From Eubacterium sp. TM05-53 (GTDB lineage Bacteria; Bacillota_I; Bacilli_A; Erysipelotrichales; Erysipelotrichaceae), in the NCBI RefSeq assembly GCF_003436425.1, contig NZ_QSPK01000099.1, positions 1 through 5,849 on the forward strand: a stretch of DNA of 5,849 bases, read 5' to 3'. Each line of letters opens with the position of its first letter. Position 1 is the stretch's first letter. Positions 1 to 5,799 of the stretch are shown in pieces. Under the pieces are notes generated by a model, which was not told the DNA's origin, did not search any database, and saw only the letters and a program-made list of their open reading frames with translations. The position numbers and the translations under genes were made by a program.

Positions 1-2
1 AA

Positions 3-110
3 TTATGTGTACAATTTAATTTGAATACTGTGTTAGCAATTAATTTGGCAATCAACACTAAAGTCAATGATTGGGGCGTTGTTGAAACGTATCAAATTGT
101 TGAGCGCTAG
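3..110 (+). pseudogene. Open reading frame entering from upstream, possibly the frameshifted 5' part of the coiled-coil gene
   Basis: The third forward frame is open from the window edge to a TAG at 108-110, giving 35 codons with a protein-like composition (including VNDWGVVETYQIVER). It overlaps the coiled-coil ORF by 44 bp, which is odd for two separate genes. The heptad pattern of the downstream ORF already starts at its residue 5 (position 79), before this frame ends. The most economical reading is one gene with a one-base shift at the GGGG run at 73-76: removing one G joins the two frames as NDW-ALLKRIK. It could also be chance, or the true end of another gene. Confidence 0.3.
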
Positions 111-495
111 AATAGATAGTTTAACAGATGAAAACAAAACACTAAATAACAAGCTAGATAGTACAAAGAATGAATTGGTTCAGTATAAGAATGACAATAG
201 GTTATTGAAGATTAGACTAAATGATGTGAAAGAACAGAATTCAGTTTTACAGACTAAAGTGAATGATCATAACCATAGTATGTTGACAATGAGTAAGAAG
301 CTGAATAAGTCTGAAGCTAGAAATATTGCACTGATTCGATTTGTGAAAGAAACAACAAGAAATCAGATTCACTTAAAAAGTGGACAGAGCATAACAGTTT
401 ATGATGCGATAATGAATAAGCTAAGCCCTGAAGATAAGACAAGGGTTAGAAAAACTATGGATTTAGAGGGAAATAAAAACAGTCGAAATCGATGA
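67..495 (+). CDS. Coiled-coil protein of unknown function, possibly the 3' part of a broken gene
   Basis: I do not recognise this 142-residue protein. Residues 5-79 form an almost unbroken heptad pattern: Leu5, Leu12, Leu19, Leu26, Leu47, Val54 and Leu61 lie in one core position, and Ile9, Ile16, Leu30, Leu37, Leu51, Val65 and Leu79 in the other. Asn23, Asn44 and Asn58 interrupt the core, as is common in parallel coiled coils. The tail (about 84-142) is basic and not coiled. No signal peptide or membrane segment is seen. The ATG at 67 has no Shine-Dalgarno sequence and stop codons lie just upstream in frame (22-24 and 34-36), so the start is doubtful. Seven of 11 Arg codons are AGA or AGG, against 2 of 13 in nanE, which suggests foreign origin. 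Basic coiled-coil tails occur in plasmid mobilisation and phage proteins, but that is only a guess. A terminator follows directly. Confidence 0.55.
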   Translation: MIGALLKRIKLLSARIDSLTDENKTLNNKLDSTKNELVQYKNDNRLLKIRLNDVKEQNSVLQTKVNDHNHSMLTMSKKLNKSEARNIALIRFVKETTRNQIHLKSGQSITVYDAIMNKLSPEDKTRVRKTMDLEGNKNSRNR

Positions 496-525
496 AAAAA
501 AGCGGATAATTTACTATCCGTTTTT
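496..525 (+). terminator. Hairpin terminator after the coiled-coil gene, possibly bidirectional
   Basis: CGGATA (503-508) and TATCCG (515-520) form a perfect 6-bp stem around a 6-nt loop, followed by five Ts (521-525). It begins within 10 bp of the TGA of the coiled-coil gene. On the other strand the same stem is followed by C and seven Ts (complement of 495-501), so it could also stop leftward transcription escaping the tRNA operon. Confidence 0.8.
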
Positions 526-540
526 AATATGCATTGAAAA

Positions 541-561
541 TTTTTTGCGATTTTTTTGCGA
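541..561. repeat. Tandem T-tract/GCGA repeat
   Basis: TTTTTTGCGA (541-550) is directly followed by TTTTTTTGCGA (551-561), two copies at a 10-bp period, flanked by AAAA and AATTTT. The phased T-tracts should bend the DNA. No gene or clear promoter lies in 526-647. Confidence 0.6.
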
Positions 562-647
562 ATTTTGTTTAGAAAAATACTTGTTTTGGTGGTTTATATA
601 GATATGGAATATAACCATAATGTAGGAATATTCTTTAAATAAGGCAT

Positions 648-676
648 AAAAAAAGCACCTGGCAAATGCTAGGTGC
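648..676 (-). terminator. Terminator of the tRNA operon
   Basis: Read on the minus strand, GCACCT (676-671) pairs with AGGTGC (660-655). A GCA/TGC inner stem can form in the 10-nt loop, and seven Ts follow (complement of 648-654). It starts 13 bp after the CCA end of tRNA-Phe, so tRNA-Phe is the last gene of the operon. Confidence 0.9.
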
Positions 677-689
677 AATCTTTGACAAA

Positions 690-765
690 TGGTGGTCTCA
701 GTCGGAATCGAACCAACGACACAAGGATTTTCAGTCCTTTGCTCTACCAACTGAGCTATGAGACC
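690..765 (-). tRNA. tRNA-Phe (anticodon GAA)
   Basis: A complete 76-nt cloverleaf with encoded CCA (690-692). The acceptor stem GGTCTCA/TGAGACC is perfect, the D-arm begins GCTCAGTTGG, and the anticodon arm is AAGGA-CTGAAAA-TCCTT with the anticodon at 730-732. The T-arm is GTTGG/CCGAC around TTCGATT. It decodes UUU and UUC. It is the last gene of the operon and lies only 3 bp after the initiator tRNA, which leaves little room for separate processing of the two ends. Confidence 0.97.
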
Positions 766-768
766 ACA

Positions 769-845
<77 letters not shown>

Positions 846-862
846 ATGTGAATTAATTAAGA

Positions 863-953
863 TGGCGCAGAAGCTGGGATTCGAACCCAGGCGCCGCTCG
901 CACGACCTACCGGTTTTCAAGACCGGACCCTTCAGCCACTTGGGTACTTCTGC
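863..953 (-). tRNA. tRNA-Ser (anticodon UGA)
   Basis: A 91-nt class II tRNA with a long variable arm (around 891-907). The acceptor GCAGAAG/CTTCTGC is perfect, the discriminator is G as usual for Ser, and CCA is encoded at 863-865. The anticodon loop is CTTGAAA, with UGA at 917-919, and the T-stem CTGGG/CCCAG is perfect. It reads UCA and, by wobble, other UCN codons. Confidence 0.97.
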
Positions 954-964
954 ATATGTATAAT

Positions 965-1041
965 TGGTGGACCCTGTAGGACTCGAACCTACGACCCGCC
1001 GGTTATGAGCCGGATGCTCTGACCAACTGAGCTAAGGGTCC
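965..1041 (-). tRNA. tRNA-Ile2 (anticodon CAU, lysidine type), probable
   Basis: A 77-nt tRNA with a CAU anticodon (1005-1007) and encoded CCA (965-967). I call it Ile2 rather than Met for three reasons. The acceptor GGACCCT/AGGGTCC and T-arm GTAGG/CCTAC resemble Bacillus tRNA-Ile(CAU) as I remember it. The loop is CTCATAA, whereas the neighbouring elongator Met has TTCATAC. The Met-Ile-Ser-fMet order is the classical Firmicutes one. If so, TilS converts C34 to lysidine and the tRNA reads AUA. The outermost anticodon-stem pair (27/43) is a U-C mismatch. Confidence 0.85.
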
Positions 1042-1054
1042 AAGTTAAACTCGT

Positions 1055-1131
1055 TGGTGGCTGGAGTGAGACTCGAACTCACGACCTTCCGGGTATGAAC
1101 CGGATGCTCTAGCCAACTAAGCTACCCAGCC
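1055..1131 (-). tRNA. Elongator tRNA-Met (anticodon CAU)
   Basis: A complete 77-nt tRNA with anticodon at 1095-1097 in the loop TTCATAC, typical of elongator Met, and encoded CCA at 1055-1057. The acceptor GGCTGGG/TCCAGCC has one G-U pair at the base. The anticodon stem TCCGG/CCGGA and T-stem GTGAG/CTCAC are perfect. It lacks the C1/A72 mismatch of the initiator. It lies 13 bp upstream of tRNA-Ile2 in the transcript. Confidence 0.93.
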
Positions 1132-1147
1132 GAATTAAATAAAATAA

Positions 1148-1224
1148 TGGTCGGGATGACAGGATTTGAACCTGCGACCCCTTGATCCCAAATCAAGTGC
1201 ACTACCAAGCTGTGCTACATCCCG
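1148..1224 (-). tRNA. tRNA-Pro (anticodon UGG)
   Basis: A complete 77-nt tRNA. The acceptor CGGGATG/CATCCCG is perfect, the D-stem is GCAC/GTGC, and the anticodon arm CTTGA-TTTGGGA-TCAAG has UGG at 1188-1190. The T-stem GCAGG/CCTGT ends in a G-U pair, and CCA is encoded at 1148-1150. It can read all CCN codons by wobble. The 16-bp spacer to tRNA-Met is where tRNA-Ala sits in the classical cluster. Confidence 0.97.
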
Positions 1225-1245
1225 ATATTTTTAGAAAAAAATAAA

Positions 1246-1322
1246 TGGCGCGCCCAGCAGGAATCGAACCCACAACCTTTTGATCCGTAGTCAAACGCTC
1301 TATCCAGTTGAGCTATGGGCGC
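1246..1322 (-). tRNA. tRNA-Arg (anticodon ACG)
   Basis: The first gene of the operon, 77 nt. The acceptor GCGCCCA/TGGGCGC is perfect, and the anticodon arm TTTGA-CTACGGA-TCAAA has ACG at 1286-1288. CCA is encoded at 1246-1248. It reads CGU, CGC and CGA after deamination of A34 to inosine, which fits the frequent CGT codons in nanE. The T-stem GUGGG/CCUGC carries two adjacent wobble pairs (U-G, then G-U). Confidence 0.97.
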
Positions 1323-1332
1323 ATTTATTTCA

Positions 1333-1357
1333 ACTGAGCTTTTGTGTCTCGCTCAGT
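1333..1357 (-). other. Hairpin at the 5' end of the tRNA precursor
   Basis: ACTGAGC and GCTCAGT form a perfect 7-bp stem around an 11-nt loop. The predicted transcription start (about 1358-1360) lies within a few bases of the stem, so the precursor would begin with a hairpin, about 10 nt before tRNA-Arg. It could protect the 5' end or keep the leader from pairing with the tRNAs. The inner arm reads AGCTCAGTTG, identical to the D-arm start of tRNA-Phe and tRNA-Ile2. Confidence 0.6.
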
Positions 1358-1365
1358 GCCTATTA

Positions 1366-1394
1366 AATATACCATCACTTTAAAATGATTGCAA
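1366..1394 (-). promoter_or_regulatory. Promoter of the tRNA operon
   Basis: On the minus strand, TTGCAA (1394-1389) and TATATT (1371-1366) are separated by exactly 17 bp, a good housekeeping sigma-factor promoter. Transcription would start near 1359, about 37 nt before tRNA-Arg. An A-tract lies just upstream of the -35 box, as in strong stable-RNA promoters. Confidence 0.8.
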
Positions 1395-1432
1395 GCACTT
1401 TTTTAAAATTTTTTTAATTTTTTTTAAATTCG
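1395..1432. promoter_or_regulatory. Phased A/T tracts between divergent promoters (probable UP element)
   Basis: Three T runs (1399-1404, 1409-1415, 1418-1425) are separated by short A runs and centred about 10 bp apart, in phase with the helix. Such tracts curve DNA and bind the RNA polymerase alpha subunit. They lie roughly at -40 to -67 for the tRNA promoter and also directly upstream of the proposed nanE -35 box, so both divergent units could use them. Confidence 0.65.
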
Positions 1433-1461
1433 TGTTTTTCAACCTATATACGTAGTATAAT
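1433..1461 (+). promoter_or_regulatory. Probable promoter of the nanE-tldD-pmbA-sseB operon
   Basis: A perfect TATAAT at 1456-1461 has a poor -35 (TGTTTT, 1433-1438) at 17 bp. Transcription would start near 1468, leaving a leader of about 33 nt. A second TATAAT at 1472-1477 has no -35 and would start too close to the ribosome binding site. The weak -35 suggests reliance on the upstream A/T tracts or an activator. ACCTATATA occurs twice, at 1442-1450 and 1463-1471, and TATAC-GTA-GTATA (1447-1459) overlaps the -10 box. Confidence 0.6.
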
Positions 1462-1500
1462 TACCTATATATATAATTAGAAAAAAAGGAGATTTAAATC

Positions 1501-2190
1501 ATGAATAACATTGAATCAGTAAAAGGACACTTAATCGTATCTTGTCAGGCGCTTCCAGATGAACCTTTACATTCATCTTTTATTATGGGACGTATGGCTA
1601 GAGCGGCTAAATGGGGTGGCGCTAAAGGTATTCGTGCTAATACTGTAGAGGATATTAATGAAATTCAAAAAGAAGTGGATTTACCAGTTATTGGAATTAT
1701 TAAACGAGAATATGGAGACTGTCCAGTATTCATTACACCTACAATGAAAGAAATTGATGAATTGATCGAAGGGGCACATCCAGAAATCGTTGCCTTAGAT
1801 GCAACTTGTCGTGTTCGTCCAGATGGAAGAACTTTAGATGAATTGTATGCTGATATTCGTGCTAAATATCCAGAACAAAAATTAATGGCAGATTGTTCTA
1901 CATTAGAAGAATGTCTACATGCTGCCCAATTAGGTTTTGATTTTGTAGGAACAACATTAGTTGGATATACAGAAGAAAGTAAGGGCGATAAAGTTGAAAC
2001 GAATGATTTTGAGTTAATGCGTAAATATTTAGAACAATCAAACGTACCAATGATTGCCGAAGGAAATATTGATACACCAGAAAAAGCACGCCGTGTATTA
2101 GAACTTGGCTGCTTCAGTGTAGTCGTTGGATCCATCATTACTCGTCCTCAATTAATCACAAAACGATTTGTAGATTGCATTGAGGGATAA
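1501..2190 (+). CDS. nanE: N-acylglucosamine-6-phosphate 2-epimerase (NanE)
   Basis: It converts N-acetylmannosamine 6-phosphate to N-acetylglucosamine 6-phosphate in the cytoplasm, the step that feeds sialic-acid or ManNAc breakdown into amino-sugar metabolism. The 229 residues match the family's usual TIM-barrel length. Visible family signatures are [11 protein letters not shown] (14-24, phosphosugar pocket), GAKGIRAN (40-47), GIIKREYGD (65-73), ALDAT (98-102), DCST (131-134), GTTLVGYT (150-157), AEGNI (186-190) and VVGSIITRP (208-216). By comparison with the characterised Clostridium enzyme, Lys68 and Glu187 should be the catalytic pair. The start is supported by AAAGGAG at 1485-1491, 9 bp before the ATG. 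It is the first gene of the operon, but no lyase, kinase, deacetylase or sialic-acid transporter gene is nearby, so its substrate may come from elsewhere, for example cell-wall or internal ManNAc turnover. Confidence 0.95.
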   Translation: MNNIESVKGHLIVSCQALPDEPLHSSFIMGRMARAAKWGGAKGIRANTVEDINEIQKEVDLPVIGIIKREYGDCPVFITPTMKEIDELIEGAHPEIVALDATCRVRPDGRTLDELYADIRAKYPEQKLMADCSTLEECLHAAQLGFDFVGTTLVGYTEESKGDKVETNDFELMRKYLEQSNVPMIAEGNIDTPEKARRVLELGCFSVVVGSIITRPQLITKRFVDCIEG

Positions 2191-2192
2191 AT

Positions 2193-3581
2193 ATGTTAAA
2201 GAAGGAACAATTAGAAAAATTATTAGAACGTTGTATGGCTTCTTCTTGTGATTTTGCCGAAATCTTTGAAGAAGAAGGTACAACGGAATCTTTATCCATG
2301 TTAAATGGAAAATTAGAAGATACAAACGTATTGATTCGTGCGGGCATTGGTATTCGTCTATATAAAGGTGTGCAATCTGTATATGGATACACAAATGAAA
2401 CCAATGAAGAATCATTAAATGCCTTAGTGGATGATTTGCGTGGTGGCTTTGGCATTGAATCTAAATCTGTATCGATTTCTTTGGTTGAAGAAAAACATGA
2501 AAATCTTCATCCTATCAAAGAAAATCCTGTCAAAGCTTCTTTAGAATCGAAAGTTGCCTTGATGGTACGTGCAAATGATGCAGCTAAAACGTATTCGGAT
2601 AAAATTCAAAAAGTATCTGTAGGATTGGCAAGTGTGTGCCAAAATGTACAAATTTCAAATAGTGAAGGAAGACTCGTACATGATACTCGAATTCGTTGTC
2701 GAATGTCTGTATCTTCTTTTGCACAAGATGGTCAAAACTTACAATCTGGCTATGAAGCACCAGGCGCAAGTAAGGGTCTTGAATTCTTTGAAGAAAGAAC
2801 TCCAGAATCGATTGGAAAAGAAGCAAGTCGTATCGCCTTGGTATTATTAGAGGCAAAAGATTGTCCATCTGGAAAAATGCCAGTCATTATTGATAATGGA
2901 TTTGGTGGCGTGATCTTCCATGAAGCTTGTGGTCATGCCCTAGAAGCAAGTTCAGTCAGTAAAAATCAGAGTGTATTCTGTAATAAATTAGGACAAAAAG
3001 TCGCAAGTGATAAAGTTACGGCGATTGATGATGGAACAATTCCAAACGCATGGGGCTCACAAAACGTTGACGATGAGGGTAATCTCCAACAAAAACGTAT
3101 ATTAATTGAGAACGGTATTTTAAAGAGTTATATGGTCGATCGCTTGAATGGTCGAAGAATGGGTCTTGAATCGACTTCAAGTTCGCGTCGTCAGTCTTAT
3201 AAATTTGAAACAACTTCACGTATGACAAATACATATATTGCCGCTGGAAATGATGATTTTGATGAAATGTTTGAAGGCATCAAGCGAGGACTATACGCAA
3301 AGAAAATGGGTGGTGGAAGTGTAAATCCACAAACCGGAGAATTCAACTTTGCCGTATTAGAAGGGTATTTAATTGAAGATGGTAAGATTTCTTATCCAGT
3401 AAAAGGAGCCTCTTTAATTGGTAATGGTGCAGATACCCTATTTAATATTGATCGCGTTGGTAAAAATTTAGAGCGTGGACAAGGTATGTGTGGAGCTAGT
3501 TCGGGTTCAATTCCTACCGATGTAGGCCAGCCAGCCATTCGTGTTTCACAAATCACAGTAGGAGGTACGGCCAATGAATAA
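2193..3581 (+). CDS. tldD: TldD family zinc metallopeptidase, catalytic subunit
   Basis: TldD pairs with TldE (PmbA) to form a cytoplasmic barrel-like peptidase that cleaves unfolded or small modified peptides. In E. coli the pair matures microcin B17 and degrades the CcdA antitoxin. The zinc motif HEACGH (243-248), followed by ALEA, has both His ligands and the catalytic Glu244. Cys433 in GMCGASSG (431-438) fits the third zinc ligand, and the typical C-terminal VGQP and TVGGTA motifs follow. Residues 1 to about 215 are the variable N-terminal half, and about 230-462 the conserved barrel half. The length of 462 is close to E. coli TldD (about 480), so it looks intact and active. The start follows nanE by 2 bp, with GAGGGA (2182-2187) inside the end of nanE, suggesting coupled translation. 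The natural substrate cannot be read from the sequence; no RiPP precursor or modification gene is visible here. Confidence 0.95.
   Translation: MLKKEQLEKLLERCMASSCDFAEIFEEEGTTESLSMLNGKLEDTNVLIRAGIGIRLYKGVQSVYGYTNETNEESLNALVDDLRGGFGIESKSVSISLVEEKHENLHPIKENPVKASLESKVALMVRANDAAKTYSDKIQKVSVGLASVCQNVQISNSEGRLVHDTRIRCRMSVSSFAQDGQNLQSGYEAPGASKGLEFFEERTPESIGKEASRIALVLLEAKDCPSGKMPVIIDNGFGGVIFHEACGHALEASSVSKNQSVFCNKLGQKVASDKVTAIDDGTIPNAWGSQNVDDEGNLQQKRILIENGILKSYMVDRLNGRRMGLESTSSSRRQSYKFETTSRMTNTYIAAGNDDFDEMFEGIKRGLYAKKMGGGSVNPQTGEFNFAVLEGYLIEDGKISYPVKGASLIGNGADTLFNIDRVGKNLERGQGMCGASSGSIPTDVGQPAIRVSQITVGGTANE
3560..3566 (+). promoter_or_regulatory. Ribosome binding site of pmbA inside tldD
   Basis: AGGAGGT, a near-perfect anti-16S match, lies within the last codons of tldD, 7 bp before the pmbA ATG (3574). 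Together with the ATGAATAA overlap it fixes the pmbA start and implies coupled, roughly equal synthesis of the two subunits. Confidence 0.85.
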
Positions 3582-4899
3582 GCAGTTATGGATTGAAAAA
3601 GCACTTGGCCTAGGCATCCAGGAATTTGAAATCTATCAATCTACAACAGTAGAAAAAGAAATGACTTGGTTTCAAGGACAAATGGACACTTTAGTATCCA
3701 GTAAAGTAACGGGTACAAGTATTCGTGGAATTGTAGATGGAAAAATGGCCAATATGGCTTTGGAAGAAGTAGATGATGATCAATGCGAAATCATTTTAAA
3801 ATCATTGATTGAACAAGCACATATCATTTCAAATGAAGAAACAGATTCATTAAGAAAGCCAGAGTCAATTGAATATGTAAAAAAAGATGTGACTTGGAAT
3901 ATGGCAAGCACAGAATATGTGAAGGATATTCTTCAAAGCTTAGAAGCTAAGATTCTAGCCTATGATCCACGTGTCATTCAAGTTGGATATTTAGGATATT
4001 CACAAGGAAGTGGAAGTCGCAGTATTGTGAATAGCTTAGGTATGGATGTGCAAGATGTGGATGAAATGCAGTACATTGTTGCCAGTGTTGTTGTGAAAGA
4101 AAATGAAGAAATCAAAGATGCGAGTTTAGTTGAAGTTGTATATGACTTTGAAAAGTATGATTTGGATTCATTTGTATCTCGCGTTTGCGATAAAGCATTA
4201 AATAAATTAGGGGCCGCACCAATTCCTAGTTGCACGTGTCCAGTAATCTTTGAAAAGGATGCGATGACATCTTTATTTGCAGCATTTACAGGTTTATTTA
4301 ATGGAGAATTAATGTATAAGGGAATATCACCTTTAAAAGATAAATTCAACAAACAAATTTTCTCTGAACAAATCACAATTATGGATGATCCAAAGAATAC
4401 GGATTGTTTAAGTATTGCCAATTTTGATGATGAGGGTTGTCCAACTTCTTCAAAAACTTTGGTGGATCACGGAAAATATGTTATGATGCTTCATGACACA
4501 AGAAGTGCCAATCGAATGCATACAAAGAGTACAGGAAATGGCTTTAAATCAGGTTACGCATCTAGTGTAAGTGTACAACCGATGAATTGTTACATTGTAC
4601 CTGGAAATGATAGTTTTGAGGATTTATGTACAAAAATTAAGGATGGCTTTGTCGTACAGAATTTAGCTGGACTTCATGCTGGACTTGATTTTGTTTCTAC
4701 AAACTTCTCACTACAATGCTCAGGCTTCTGGGTAAAGGATGGTAAAAGAGATAAGAATGTTACCTTGGTTACCGTCGCAAATAATTTCTTAAATATGATG
4801 AAACACGTAATTAGTGTGGGTAACGATTTAGATTGGAGTTATCACCAGGTTGTAAGTCCAAGTATCGCATTTGAAGAGTGTACGATTTCAGGGGAATAA
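3574..4899 (+). CDS. pmbA: TldE/PmbA family protein, non-catalytic partner of TldD
   Basis: This is the second subunit of the TldD/TldE peptidase. At 441 residues it is close to E. coli PmbA (about 450). The family fold is recognisable: an N-terminal half (1 to about 210) containing IRGIVDGK (49-56), then CPVIFEKDAMTSLF (222-235), a central Lys-Ser-Thr-Gly stretch (about 314-317), GFWVKDG (near 387-393) and a final SVGND (414-418) with a short C-terminal strand. As expected for TldE there is no HExxxH zinc motif, so it should form the chamber and bind substrate while TldD cuts. It overlaps tldD by 8 bp, a common arrangement for obligate partners. Confidence 0.92.
   Translation: MNKQLWIEKALGLGIQEFEIYQSTTVEKEMTWFQGQMDTLVSSKVTGTSIRGIVDGKMANMALEEVDDDQCEIILKSLIEQAHIISNEETDSLRKPESIEYVKKDVTWNMASTEYVKDILQSLEAKILAYDPRVIQVGYLGYSQGSGSRSIVNSLGMDVQDVDEMQYIVASVVVKENEEIKDASLVEVVYDFEKYDLDSFVSRVCDKALNKLGAAPIPSCTCPVIFEKDAMTSLFAAFTGLFNGELMYKGISPLKDKFNKQIFSEQITIMDDPKNTDCLSIANFDDEGCPTSSKTLVDHGKYVMMLHDTRSANRMHTKSTGNGFKSGYASSVSVQPMNCYIVPGNDSFEDLCTKIKDGFVVQNLAGLHAGLDFVSTNFSLQCSGFWVKDGKRDKNVTLVTVANNFLNMMKHVISVGNDLDWSYHQVVSPSIAFEECTISGE
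4890..4894 (+). promoter_or_regulatory. Ribosome binding site deciding the sseB start
   Basis: AGGGG lies in the last codons of pmbA, 7 bp before the ATG at 4902. An in-frame GTG at 4878 would add eight residues but has no such site in front of it, so 4902 is the better start. Confidence 0.75.
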
Positions 4900-4901
4900 A
4901 T

Positions 4902-5675
4902 ATGGTAAATGAATTTAAAAATGAAAAACTACAAGAAACATTAATTGTATTTAATAAAGAAAAAACAGATTCAGCATTTAGAAACTTGTTGGATGCGTTT
5001 GTATCTACAAATTTTCTAATTCCAGCACAATGGGATAAAGAACCTACTCGCAATGAAAAGGGAGTCTTAGTCTTTGAACCCAATACACAATTTCAATTGT
5101 CTTTGATTCAAAATGATAAGGGAGATAGTTTCTTTCCAGTCTTCTCAAGTATGGATCAATTAAAAAAATGGGATCAAGATAGTGAAATCCATTCATTGGT
5201 TATGACTTACAATCAATATATGCCTTTTGTGAAAATGGCATTAAACCAGATTCATGGTATTGTGGTCGATCCATTTGGAGCGAATGTTTTACTAGACTGT
5301 AATTTATTAGTGGAATTAGATAAAAGTCGTGGATCTCAAGTGAGTGAAAATCCAATTCATAAAGGTGATAGTTTAAAGCTTCGTGATCCTATCGCAAGTG
5401 TAACCGAACTTCAAAGAGCAATCTGTGAATTTGGTGATTCTCACCCAGACATTCTTTCTATTTATTTAAAAGAAAGAATTGTCAAAAATCAGCCTAGCCA
5501 CTGGTTCTTAGTTGTGGATATGATCAATGATGATAAACAAACACTACAAGATCTAGGAAACTTCTGTACGCCTGCAAGTTATGGTAAAGGTTTTGAATTC
5601 ATGTTTGGAAGTATGGAAATCGCCAAAAGAATAATGGCGGATACAATTCCAACATATGTAAAAGTTACGCAGTAA
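4902..5675 (+). CDS. sseB: SseB family protein (enhanced serine sensitivity type)
   Basis: A 257-residue soluble protein with no signal peptide or membrane segment. Residues about 9-130 resemble the SseB N-terminal domain: a leading helix (LQETLIVFNKEKTDSAFRNL), a VSTNFLIPA strand, the FFPVFSSMDQLKKWD motif (about 76-90) and HGIVVDPFGANVLLD (about 117-131). Residues about 150-257 fit the SseB C-terminal domain, with a helix, the WFLVVDM strand, and a Gly-Phe-Glu-Phe stretch leading to a final Pro-Thr-Tyr-Val. The biochemical role of SseB is not established; the E. coli name comes from altered serine sensitivity when overproduced. It is the last gene of the operon, 2 bp after pmbA. The family call rests on motif resemblance only. 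The symbol is by family, not proven orthology. Confidence 0.75.
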   Translation: MVNEFKNEKLQETLIVFNKEKTDSAFRNLLDAFVSTNFLIPAQWDKEPTRNEKGVLVFEPNTQFQLSLIQNDKGDSFFPVFSSMDQLKKWDQDSEIHSLVMTYNQYMPFVKMALNQIHGIVVDPFGANVLLDCNLLVELDKSRGSQVSENPIHKGDSLKLRDPIASVTELQRAICEFGDSHPDILSIYLKERIVKNQPSHWFLVVDMINDDKQTLQDLGNFCTPASYGKGFEFMFGSMEIAKRIMADTIPTYVKVTQ

Positions 5676-5677
5676 TT

Positions 5678-5701
5678 AAAGGTGCAATTCAGCACCTTTT
5701 T
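5678..5701 (+). terminator. Terminator of the nanE-tldD-pmbA-sseB operon
   Basis: AAAGGTGC (5678-5685) and GCACCTTT (5692-5699) form an 8-bp stem with a 6-nt AATTCA loop and a T-tract to 5701. It begins 2 bp after the sseB stop codon. The stem core GGTGC/GCACC is the same as in the tRNA operon terminator. Confidence 0.9.
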
Positions 5702-5710
5702 CTTAATCAA

Positions 5711-5730
5711 GTGAGCAACGTGATGTTCAC
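5711..5730. repeat. Imperfect 20-bp palindrome
   Basis: The pattern GTGA-n-CA-n-C-nn-G-n-TG-n-TCAC is symmetric at 14 of 20 positions, the size of a dimeric repressor operator. No promoter or gene start is visible next to it, so the role is open. Confidence 0.35.
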
Positions 5731-5752
5731 ACTATTAGAAATTAAAAGGATC

Positions 5753-5799
5753 ATTCTATTACCAAAAAATGAATATTTACCAAAAATCGGGAATAGAAT
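5753..5799. repeat. Inverted repeat with internal direct repeats
   Basis: ATTCTATT (5753-5760) and AATAGAAT (5792-5799) are perfect inverted arms 31 bp apart. TTACCAAAAA occurs twice, at 5759-5768 and 5777-5786, 18 bp apart. The arrangement looks like a regulatory region for a gene beyond the window, but AT-rich chance is possible. Confidence 0.35.

Noticed and set aside
590..617. Bulged hairpin TGGTTTATAT/ATATAACCA
   Set aside because: It is AT-rich with a bulge, no T-tract and no neighbouring gene start; probably chance.
587..699. Possible attachment site: TGGTGGT near 587-593 and at the tRNA-Phe 3' end
   Set aside because: Only 7 bp are shared and no integrase gene is in the window, so integration at tRNA-Phe is unsupported.
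1665..2138. 157-codon minus-strand ORF inside nanE
   Set aside because: It is a shadow of nanE, which has clear family motifs and a ribosome binding site; no start signal is seen on the minus strand.
4878..4901. Upstream GTG start for the SseB-like protein
   Set aside because: No ribosome binding site precedes it, and the ATG at 4902 has AGGGG at good spacing.
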